From contig CAAFEY010000155.1 in the NCBI GenBank assembly GCA_900761995.1, forward strand, positions 1 to 7,980: a stretch of 7,980 nt of DNA. Reading direction: 5' to 3'. How positions within the stretch are numbered: the stretch's first letter is position 1; the number at the start of each line of letters is the position of its first letter. This DNA comes from an uncultured Collinsella sp. (GTDB lineage Bacteria; Actinomycetota; Coriobacteriia; Coriobacteriales; Coriobacteriaceae). A model generated the notes under the pieces. The model made no database searches, was not told the DNA's origin, and worked only from the letters and a program-made list of their open reading frames with translations. A program made the translations under genes and the position numbers. Positions 1 to 5,013 of this stretch are shown here, piece by piece.

Positions 1-524
1 ATGTGCTGGTTGTGCAGGTAGCGCTCGCCCATCGGACGCTCGTTGCGCTCATTCTCGTAGCGGCGCTGGTCAAAGTGCGGCAGCTCGGCCTCGACGCCGT
101 CACGGATCTTGACGATGGTGAAGTCGGGCGTGGATTGCAGCACGGTACCGCTGATGAGGTCACCGATGCGGCCGGAGAACTCCTCATAGATCTGCTCGCG
201 GGCGGAGTTGCGAACGATGGCGTTGATCTCGGCCTTGGCGTGCTGGGCGGCGATGCGGCTCGTGTTCTTGGGGGTAACGTCGATCTCCTCGAACTCGGTG
301 AAGTTGCCCTCCTCGTCCATGGAATCGTCGATCGGCTCCAGGCGGTAGACGTAAATCTTACCGGTGGTGCGGTCGATGGTCACCTTAGCGCCCCAGTCAA
401 GATGCAAAATCTCGGCATAGCTCTTGGCGAGCGACTGCTCCAGGCGGTCGATCAGATAGAGCTGGTCGATGTGCTTATCCTGGCAAAGCTCCATCAGGGC
501 GGACATCATGTCGGATGCTGCCAT
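1..524 (-). CDS. nusA: Transcription termination/antitermination factor NusA, N-terminal part (cut by window edge)
   Basis: NusA binds RNA polymerase near the RNA exit channel and modulates pausing, intrinsic termination and antitermination. The 174 visible residues begin MAASDMMSALMELC and read to the left edge without a stop. Residues 1 to about 125 match the NusA N-terminal RNA-polymerase-binding domain, including the helix around IDRLEQSLAKSYAEI, the acidic strand region DSMDEEGNFTEFEEIDVTP, and the helix IAAQHAKAEINAIVRNSAREQIYEEF. An S1 domain starts near GDLISGTVLQSTPDFTIVKI (121-140). The S1 remainder and the KH domains lie outside the window. The ATG lies one base after the rimP stop (TAA-G-ATG), and its ribosome site GGAAGGA is inside the end of rimP, so translational coupling is likely. 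The order rimP-nusA is conserved across bacteria. The leader terminator at 1041-1073 is probably its regulatory site. Identification is confident; only the end is missing. Confidence 0.95.
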   Translation of the reverse strand, partial: MAASDMMSALMELCQDKHIDQLYLIDRLEQSLAKSYAEILHLDWGAKVTIDRTTGKIYVYRLEPIDDSMDEEGNFTEFEEIDVTPKNTSRIAAQHAKAEINAIVRNSAREQIYEEFSGRIGDLISGTVLQSTPDFTIVKIRDGVEAELPHFDQRRYENERNERPMGERYLHNQH

Positions 525-525
525 C

Positions 526-1020
526 TTATTTTCCTTCCTTCGCGGGCTTGAAGTCATAGGTGGGCTTCAACTTGCACTTTTTAACATCACAGAAATCGAG
601 GGTGACGGACTCGCCGTCCTCGAGCTCGAGAGTCACGTTCGTATCGGTCGCGGCGGCAATCTTGCCGGTGTACTTACGACGGCCCTCGGTGGCGATGGAG
701 GTGAGCTCACAATCCTCGCCCACAAAGCGGGCAAAGTCGCGCGGGCGGCGCAGCGGGCGCGCCATACCCGGGCTCGACACCTCGAGCGTATAGCTCGAAG
801 AGATGGGATCGAGCTCCTCAATCACGTCGCCGACCCACTTGGTGTTGGCCGTGACGTCGTTGAGCGACAGGCTCTGACCCTCGGCACCCTCGATACGCAC
901 GCGCACGCAGGGGGCCTTGGTGGCACCCACGAGCTCAACGTCGACGATGTCGACATCGTGCTGGGGGGCGACGGCCTCGAGCGCGTCGATGATCGCCTGC
1001 TCGGTCTTGGTCTTGACCAT
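526..1020 (-). CDS. rimP: Ribosome maturation factor RimP
   Basis: RimP assists maturation of the 30S ribosomal subunit in the cytoplasm. The protein has 164 residues, normal for the family. Its signature is clear: YTLEVSSPGMARPLRRP at 77-93 corresponds to the family motif Y-x-LEVSSPG-x-x-RPL. An N-terminal alpha/beta domain (about 5-90) is followed by a C-terminal SH3-like beta domain (about 95-155, with GRRKYTGKIAAATDTNVTLEL). The open frame extends upstream to 1173. I chose ATG at 1020 because GGAGGT (1027-1032) lies six bases before it, the family homology begins there, and the upstream extension would run through the terminator and the promoter. It is the first gene of the operon and is followed by nusA after one base. 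Its neighbour on the other side is the divergent lipoprotein gene. Confidence 0.95.
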   Translation of the reverse strand: MVKTKTEQAIIDALEAVAPQHDVDIVDVELVGATKAPCVRVRIEGAEGQSLSLNDVTANTKWVGDVIEELDPISSSYTLEVSSPGMARPLRRPRDFARFVGEDCELTSIATEGRRKYTGKIAAATDTNVTLELEDGESVTLDFCDVKKCKLKPTYDFKPAKEGK

Positions 1021-1040
1021 TGCGGCACCTCCATCCATAC

Positions 1041-1073
1041 AAAAAAGAAGCGGGGCCGAAACCCCACTTCTTT
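1041..1073 (-). terminator. Intrinsic terminator inside the rimP-nusA leader (candidate attenuator)
   Basis: Read on the minus strand, GAAG-T-GGGG, a TTTCGG apex and CCCC-G-CTTC form a nine-position stem with one G.U pair, capped by a UUCG-type loop closed by U.G. Flanking AAA/TTT pairs can lengthen it. It is followed directly by six T residues (1041-1046). On the plus strand the wobble becomes a C/A mismatch and the T-run is poorer, so the minus orientation is the functional one. No minus-strand gene lies upstream that it could terminate. It sits about 20 bases after the predicted transcription start and 8 bases before the rimP ribosome site, so it should attenuate the operon. I see no competing antiterminator stem. 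Confidence 0.75.
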
Positions 1074-1098
1074 CATTTACAACTTCATTTGCAAGCAA

Positions 1099-1127
1099 AC
1101 TATACCAATACCTGCGAATACGTGCAA
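1099..1127 (-). promoter_or_regulatory. Sigma-70 promoter of rimP-nusA
   Basis: On the minus strand TTGCAC (1122-1127) and TATAGT (1099-1104) are separated by exactly 17 bases. The -10 box differs from TATAAT at one position, and the -35 box keeps the TTG. Predicted initiation is near 1092, giving a leader of about 70 bases before the rimP ATG with the terminator hairpin inside it. This is the best promoter match in the window. Confidence 0.75.
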
Positions 1128-1262
1128 GCACAACGCAAACCCGCAGGTCAGCGTGCCCACAGCATCTCCACAAGAATAGAACAATTGGACAAGATACCCT
1201 ATTCGGCGCTCACCCAAAAGCCCCAAAACGGCCATGCGTCCCACCCCGTCAGGCGAATCGGG

Positions 1263-1314
1263 CCCTATGGGCATTCCGCCCCTGGGCGTGCATCAGTCAG
1301 ACTGCCCATAAGGG
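1263..1314. repeat. Inverted repeat with nested hairpin in the rimP/lipoprotein divergent spacer
   Basis: CCCTATGGGCA (1263-1273) pairs with TGCCCATAAGGG (1303-1314) with a single bulged A. Inside, CGCC-CCTG-GGCG (1277-1288) can form a second hairpin, and CAGTC-A-GACTG (1294-1304) is a third small palindrome that overlaps the outer arm. This lies in an otherwise empty spacer (1128-1389) between divergent genes. It could be an operator, a structured 5' leader of the lipoprotein gene, or a repeat remnant. No T-run follows on either strand, so it is not an intrinsic terminator. Confidence 0.45.
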
Positions 1315-1346
1315 ACACTCTGGAACAGATAAGTCGGACGCACGCA

Positions 1347-1376
1347 TTGACCGCGCAGCCTTCCAGTTCCTATACG
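1347..1376 (+). promoter_or_regulatory. Weak candidate promoter before the lipoprotein gene
   Basis: TTGACC (1347-1352) and TATACG (1371-1376) are 18 bases apart. The -35 box is good and the -10 box matches TATAAT at four positions. Initiation would fall at about 1383, within the AAGGAGG ribosome site (1379-1385), which would leave almost no leader. That makes the assignment doubtful, and the true promoter may lie further upstream. Confidence 0.2.
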
Positions 1377-1389
1377 GCAAGGAGGCACC

Positions 1390-1962
1390 ATGAAACGCCT
1401 AGGCACCCTCTGCGCAACCGCGCTCGTCGTCGCTGCCTGCTCGTTCGCTCTGACGGGCTGCAGCGGCATCGATGGCAACACCGGACCATGCGAGCCGGAT
1501 CTTGGCAGCACCAAAGCCATCGAAAAAACGACGCCTTCGGAGCGTTTCGACAAAATAGACGAAGACATCGTCGACCCCCAGGGTTTGGGTTTCGACCCTC
1601 AAGAACAATTCCCCATCGACCTAGAGGCAGACGAGAACGTCCATGTTACCTGCGTGGGCAAGGACACAGATGGCTACGGCGACGCCGTGTTGGTCTTTGC
1701 GGTGACAAACAACACCGATGTCGACATGATGTTTGGCGATGTTGATGCTTATGCCTATGTCAACGGTGTCGTCCGCGACGTGCGCATGCGCCAGCCCGTC
1801 GCCGCAGGCGAAGAAACGACCGCTATGCTCACCTTTGTAGGCACCTTCGACGATCCAGGCTTTGACGTGAACAGCGACCTCAACGACATCTACCTCAACA
1901 TCTGGATGTTTGAGGAGCAGACGGGCAATGTCTACTTTAGGGACCTGGTACACATTCCATAG
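1390..1962 (+). CDS. Predicted lipoprotein of unknown function
   Basis: This encodes a 190-residue exported protein. The N-terminus has a short basic start (MKR), a hydrophobic stretch, and a lipobox LTGC at 21-24. It should therefore be cut before C24, lipidated and anchored on the outer face of the membrane. After the lipobox comes a polar, acidic linker (about 25-80). Residues 85-188 look like a beta-sandwich: alternating strands around AVLVFAVTNNTDVDMMFGD, AYAYVNGVVRD and EETTAMLTFVG. The phrase VTNNTD followed by a strand resembles small extracytoplasmic domains such as DUF4352 or DUF5067, but I cannot assign the family. The start is supported by AAGGAGG four bases upstream. It is transcribed divergently from rimP and convergently towards leuS, so it is probably monocistronic. 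Its composition matches its neighbours. No function can be given. Confidence 0.8.
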   Translation: MKRLGTLCATALVVAACSFALTGCSGIDGNTGPCEPDLGSTKAIEKTTPSERFDKIDEDIVDPQGLGFDPQEQFPIDLEADENVHVTCVGKDTDGYGDAVLVFAVTNNTDVDMMFGDVDAYAYVNGVVRDVRMRQPVAAGEETTAMLTFVGTFDDPGFDVNSDLNDIYLNIWMFEEQTGNVYFRDLVHIP

Positions 1963-2002
1963 CGGGTGACATGGAACATAAGCCAAGCAGGGTACACAAC
2001 GA

Positions 2003-2040
2003 AAGACGAGGGACGACCCAGCCGGATCGTCCCTCGTCTT
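2003..2040 (-). terminator. leuS terminator, possibly shared with the convergent lipoprotein gene
   Basis: AAGACGAGGGACGA (2003-2016) and its exact complement (2027-2040) form a perfect 14-bp stem with a 10-base loop. On the minus strand the stem is followed by T-rich TCGTTGTGT after the terminal CTT, 27 bases beyond the leuS stop. On the plus strand it lies 40 bases after the lipoprotein stop but is followed by AAAC, so termination in that direction would rely on the stem alone. Confidence 0.65.
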
Positions 2041-2066
2041 AAACACGTCAACTATGCTCGCAGTGC

Positions 2067-4643
2067 TTACTTGACCACCAGGTTGACCAGCTTGCCGGGC
2101 ACGCAGATGGCCTTGACGACCGTCTTGCCCTCGAGCCACTTGGCAACGGCCTCCTCGGCGGCAGCCTGCATCTCCTCGTTGGAGGCATCGCGGGCAACGT
2201 CGATGCGGCCACGAACCTTACCGAGCACCTGAACGACGATCTGCACCGTGTCCTCGATGGACTCGGCCAGGTCGAACTCGGGCCAGGCGGCGGTGTAGGC
2301 GTTGCCCTCGCAGCCGAGAGCCTCGTGCCACAGCTCGTCGGCCCAGAACGGGCAAATGGGGGCAAGGACGCTCACGATATCCTTGGCCACACCGTAGCAC
2401 AGCGCCTTGTCACGGTCAGCGCCCTCAGTGGCGTTGAGGTAGGCGCTCGCCGCGTTGACGAGCTCCATGACGGCCGAGATGGCGGTGTTGAACTGGCCGC
2501 GGTCGAAGTCCTCGGTGCACTTGGCGATGGTACGGTGACGCTCGCGATAGAGCTTCATCGCAACCTCGTCGAGCGCGGACTTGTCGAAGGCCACGTTGGC
2601 GTCGCCGGACTGGACGAGCTGCCACACGATACGCCAGGCGCGCTTGATGAAGCGGTTGGCGCCCTCAACGGCCTTGGGATCCCAGTCGAAGTCCTTCTCG
2701 GGCGGGGCGATAAACAGGATCGCCAGACGCATGGTGTCGGCGCCATAGGGCTCGATGACCGAGCTCGGGGGCACGACGTTGCCCTTGGACTTGGACATGG
2801 TGTCGCCGTTCTCGTCCTTGACCATGCCCTGGCACAGCAGGTTGGTGAAGGGCTCGTCCACGCTCAGCAGACCCAGGTCGCGCAGGGCCTTGGTAAAGAA
2901 GCGGCTGTAGAGCAGGTGCAGAATGGCGTGCTCGATGCCGCCGATGTAGTTATCGACGGGCATCCAACGGTCGGCGGCCTCGCGAGAGAAGGGCAGCTCG
3001 GTGTTGTGCGGATCGGTATAGCGAAGGTAATACCAGCTGGAGCAGGTGAAGGTGTCCATGGTATCGGTCTCGCGCTTGGCCGGGCGGCCGCAGACCGGGC
3101 AGGTGGTCTCGTAGAACTCCTTGCACTCGGCGAGGGTCTCGCCGGCGCCCAGATCCAGGTTCTCGGGCAGCGTTACCGGCAGCTGATCCTCGGGCACGGG
3201 CACGATGCCGCAGTGCTCGCAGTGGATGGCCGGGATAGGGTTGCCCCAATAGCGCTGACGGGAAATGAGCCAGTCGCGCAGACGGAACTCGACCTTACGA
3301 CGGCCGCAGCCCATGGCCTCGAGGTCGGCCACGATCGCAGCCTCGCCCTCGGAGTGCTTGCCACCGCGCATACCGGTGTACTTGCCGGACTGGACGAGCG
3401 TGCCCTCGGCAGCGTGGGCGCAATCCCAGTCGACGGTCTCGGCATGGAAGGTATCGATGGTCTCACCGCTGGCCTCGACGGCAGCGCGGTCTTCATCGTC
3501 CAGGATGATCGGCACGATCGGCAGGTCGTACTTGCGGGCGAACTCAAAGTCGCGCTGGTCGCCGCAGGGAACGGCCATGACGGCGCCGGTGCCGTAGTCG
3601 GCCACGACGTAGTCGGCAACCCACACGGGGACCTTCTCGCCGTTAACGGGGTTTACCACATAGCGGCCCGTAAAGGCACCGTGCTTCTCGAGAGTACCCT
3701 GGGCACGCTCGACGGCAGAGATGTGCTTGGAGTCCTCGACGATCTTGGTGACAGCCTCCTCGTACTCCGTGCCCTCGACGAGCTCGTGCAGGCGCGCGTA
3801 CTCGGGAGCCAGAACAAAGAAGGAGACACCGAAGAGCGTGTCGGCTCGCGTGGTGAAGACGGTGATCTTACCCTCGTCGCCCTCGATGGGCTCGCCATCC
3901 TTGTCGCACAGGGTGAAGTCGACCTCGGCGCCCTCGGAGCGGCCGATCCAGTTGGCCTGCATCTGCTTGACGCGCTCGGGCCAGCCGGGGAGCTTCTCCA
4001 GGTCGTCGAGCAGCTCCTGAGAGTACTCGGTAATCTTGTAGTACCACTGCTCAAGGTCGCGCTTCTCGGGCTCGGTGCCGCAGCGCCAGCACTTGCCATC
4101 GGTAACCTGCTCGTTGGCCAGAACGGTCTTGCAGGTGGGACACCAGTTGACCGGGTTCTTCTTGCGGTAGACCAGGCCCTTTTCCCACATCTTCTCAAAA
4201 ATCCACTGGCCCCAGCGGTAGTAGTCGGGGCTGCAGGTCTTGACCATGCGATCCAGATCGTAGGAGAAGCCCATGCGCTTCATCGTGGCGAGCGCCTGGT
4301 CCATGTTCTTATACGTCCAGGCGGCAGCCTGCGTGTTGTGCTTGATGGCGGCGTTCTCGGCGGGCAGGCCAAAGGCATCGAAGCCAATGGGGTGCAGCAC
4401 GTCATAGCCGCGCATGCGGGCCTGACGGGCCATGGCATCGCCGATGGTATAGTTGCGCGCGTGGCCCATGTGCAGGTCGCCCGACGGATACGGGAACATC
4501 TCGAGCACATACTTTTTGGGCTTGCTGGCGTCGGTGTCGACGGCAAAGAGGTTGGAGTCCTCCCAGGCCTTCATCCACTTGGACTCAATGGCCTGCGCGT
4601 CGTAGGCAGGGATCTCATCCTTATGATCTGTGCAATCGCACAT
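2067..4643 (-). CDS. leuS: Leucyl-tRNA synthetase
   Basis: Class I aminoacyl-tRNA synthetase that charges tRNA-Leu with leucine in the cytoplasm; 858 residues, a normal bacterial length. The HIGH box is HMGH (58-61, in PYPSGDLHMGH). The KMSKS box reads TMSKS (615-619). A zinc module has C168/C171 (WCPTC) and C185/C188 (CWRC). The CP1 editing domain spans about 225-420, with the threonine-rich TTRADTLFG (264-272) and GTGAVMAVP followed by DQRD (362-365). A second set of cysteines, CEHC (475-478) and CPVC (515-518), brackets a further zinc-ribbon-like insertion. The anticodon-binding helical domain occupies about 660-800, and the C-terminal tail domain ends KAICVPGKLVNLVVK. Start: ATG at 4643 with AAAGGAG (4649-4655) five bases upstream. 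The N-terminus MCDC is unusual but precedes normal homology. It is preceded by a highly structured leader and followed by a strong terminator, so it is probably monocistronic. Confidence 0.98.
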   Translation of the reverse strand: MCDCTDHKDEIPAYDAQAIESKWMKAWEDSNLFAVDTDASKPKKYVLEMFPYPSGDLHMGHARNYTIGDAMARQARMRGYDVLHPIGFDAFGLPAENAAIKHNTQAAAWTYKNMDQALATMKRMGFSYDLDRMVKTCSPDYYRWGQWIFEKMWEKGLVYRKKNPVNWCPTCKTVLANEQVTDGKCWRCGTEPEKRDLEQWYYKITEYSQELLDDLEKLPGWPERVKQMQANWIGRSEGAEVDFTLCDKDGEPIEGDEGKITVFTTRADTLFGVSFFVLAPEYARLHELVEGTEYEEAVTKIVEDSKHISAVERAQGTLEKHGAFTGRYVVNPVNGEKVPVWVADYVVADYGTGAVMAVPCGDQRDFEFARKYDLPIVPIILDDEDRAAVEASGETIDTFHAETVDWDCAHAAEGTLVQSGKYTGMRGGKHSEGEAAIVADLEAMGCGRRKVEFRLRDWLISRQRYWGNPIPAIHCEHCGIVPVPEDQLPVTLPENLDLGAGETLAECKEFYETTCPVCGRPAKRETDTMDTFTCSSWYYLRYTDPHNTELPFSREAADRWMPVDNYIGGIEHAILHLLYSRFFTKALRDLGLLSVDEPFTNLLCQGMVKDENGDTMSKSKGNVVPPSSVIEPYGADTMRLAILFIAPPEKDFDWDPKAVEGANRFIKRAWRIVWQLVQSGDANVAFDKSALDEVAMKLYRERHRTIAKCTEDFDRGQFNTAISAVMELVNAASAYLNATEGADRDKALCYGVAKDIVSVLAPICPFWADELWHEALGCEGNAYTAAWPEFDLAESIEDTVQIVVQVLGKVRGRIDVARDASNEEMQAAAEEAVAKWLEGKTVVKAICVPGKLVNLVVK

Positions 4644-4664
4644 ATCAGCTCCTTTAATCTTTAA

Positions 4665-4787
4665 TGGGGTCGGTCGGCTTAGCTTTATTCGCTACTGCGG
4701 ACAGTCCTGCGCAAGACGAAGAGCACATTAAGTGCTCTTCTTTGCGTGCGGAACTTGTAGCGAACAAAGCTAAACCGCCCGACCCTA
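4665..4787 (-). promoter_or_regulatory. Long hairpin in the leuS 5' leader
   Basis: The minus-strand RNA would fold into one long stem: 4757-4785 pairs with 4667-4695 over 29 positions with 26 Watson-Crick pairs, two G.U pairs and one G/A mismatch, and two further pairs can extend its base. Inside are CGCAA/TTGCG (4742-4746 with 4710-4714) and a perfect 9-bp hairpin GAAGAGCAC/GTGCTCTTC (4718-4740) with a five-base loop. On the plus strand the two wobbles become A/C mismatches, so the minus RNA is the better-folding one. The stem ends 11 bases before the leuS ribosome site and leaves that site free. No T-box sequence (AGGGTGGNACCGCG) is present. Confidence 0.6.
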
Positions 4788-4802
4788 AGGTTAACTTGAC
4801 TG

Positions 4803-4831
4803 ATGATAGCAAATACAACAAGCGAGATGTC
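4803..4831 (-). promoter_or_regulatory. Candidate extended -10 promoter for leuS
   Basis: On the minus strand TGC-TATCAT is an extended -10 element (TGnTATAAT with one difference; -10 at 4803-4808). The -35 region at 17-base spacing (GACATC, 4826-4831) is poor, as expected for extended -10 promoters. Initiation near 4796 would place the whole long hairpin in the leader. The -35 region overlaps the arm of the hairpin at 4820-4854. Confidence 0.4.
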
Positions 4832-4854
4832 TGCGACTTGCAGGCATCTCGCTT
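4820..4854. terminator. Strong stem-loop between guaB and leuS, possible guaB terminator
   Basis: AAGCGAGATG-T-CTGC (4820-4834) pairs with GCAG-G-CATCTCGCTT (4840-4854) around the loop GACTT. That is 15 positions, with one T.G wobble on the plus strand that becomes a C/A mismatch on the minus strand. Downstream on the minus strand is GTTGTATTTG, T-rich but interrupted; on the plus strand it is TATC. It could end guaB transcripts 160 bases after the stop codon. The better plus-strand folding leaves the direction uncertain. Confidence 0.4.
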
Positions 4855-4868
4855 TATCTAAATAACGT

Positions 4869-4883
4869 GGTTGATACTCAACC
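4869..4883. repeat. Small perfect stem-loop
   Basis: GGTTGA (4869-4874) and TCAACC (4878-4883) flank the loop TAC. On the plus strand it is followed by TTTATG. It is one of a series of stems in the guaB-leuS spacer and its function is unknown. Confidence 0.4.
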
Positions 4884-4892
4884 TTTATGTGC

Positions 4893-4916
4893 AACCCGTT
4901 CTAGAAACAACGGGTT
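4893..4916. repeat. Perfect 8-bp stem-loop between guaB and leuS
   Basis: AACCCGTT (4893-4900) and AACGGGTT (4909-4916) enclose the loop CTAGAAAC. On the plus strand it is followed by TTCC, giving a run TTTTCC that looks terminator-like, yet no plus-strand gene precedes it. On the minus strand it is followed by GCAC, which has no T-run. Its right arm overlaps the outer arm of the larger palindrome at 4915-5008 by two bases, so the two stems would compete at that edge. Confidence 0.45.
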
Positions 4917-5008
4917 TTCCAGGTGCCGCAGGTTGCCGTGAAAGAGGAGCGCCGCGTACTTAGGTACGCAAGCGACGGTTTGAACGGCAAGATGCGGTGC
5001 CTGGGAAA
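4915..5008. repeat. 94-base imperfect palindrome directly after guaB
   Basis: Positions 4915-4939 pair with 4984-5008 over 25 positions: 20 Watson-Crick, three G.T, two mismatches. An inner perfect 6-bp hairpin GCGTAC-TTAG-GTACGC (4954-4969) sits in the 44-base apical region. The three wobbles become A/C mismatches on the minus strand, so a plus-strand RNA would fold better, although the flanking gene guaB is on the minus strand and ends five bases away. There is no T-run for termination on the minus strand. The organisation resembles dispersed palindromic intergenic repeats. Whether it recurs elsewhere cannot be seen here. Confidence 0.5.
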
Positions 5009-5013
5009 GCCGC

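Noticed and set aside
1077..1274. 65-codon minus-strand frame upstream of rimP
   Set aside because: It ends across the rimP promoter, has no convincing ribosome site, and its hydrophobic translation resembles no family I know.
1128..1389. A tRNA gene upstream of rimP, as metY precedes the rimP-nusA operon in Escherichia coli
   Set aside because: No GTTCRANYC T-arm or cloverleaf could be found on either strand.
1020..1745. 241-codon plus-strand frame overlapping the rimP promoter and the lipoprotein start
   Set aside because: It covers the terminator, promoter and palindrome, and overlaps the lipoprotein gene, which has a real signal peptide and ribosome site; the translation is rich in R, H and P, as expected of a shadow frame.
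2325..4664. 779-codon open frame on the plus strand opposite leuS
   Set aside because: It mirrors leuS in a GC-rich codon-biased region; the translation is low-complexity (rich in G, L, V, D) with no domain motifs, while the minus frame is unmistakable LeuRS.
4718..4746. Plus-strand intrinsic terminator at the GAAGAGCAC hairpin
   Set aside because: The following bases are only TTTGCG, there is no plus-strand gene to terminate, and the hairpin is the inner part of the larger leader stem.
4664..4861. 65-codon plus-strand frame upstream of leuS
   Set aside because: It lies entirely across inverted-repeat arms of the leuS leader and the 4820-4854 stem; no ribosome site and no protein features.
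4644..4900. T-box riboswitch before leuS
   Set aside because: The sequence AGGGTCGGGCGG superficially recalls the T-box motif, but the consensus AGGGTGGNACCGCG with its tRNA-acceptor-pairing bulge is absent and the segment is used in the long stem.
4893..4916. attC-like recombination site at the AAC...GTT palindrome
   Set aside because: The flanking bases do not give RYYYAAC/GTTRRRY core sites, and no integrase or cassette structure is present.
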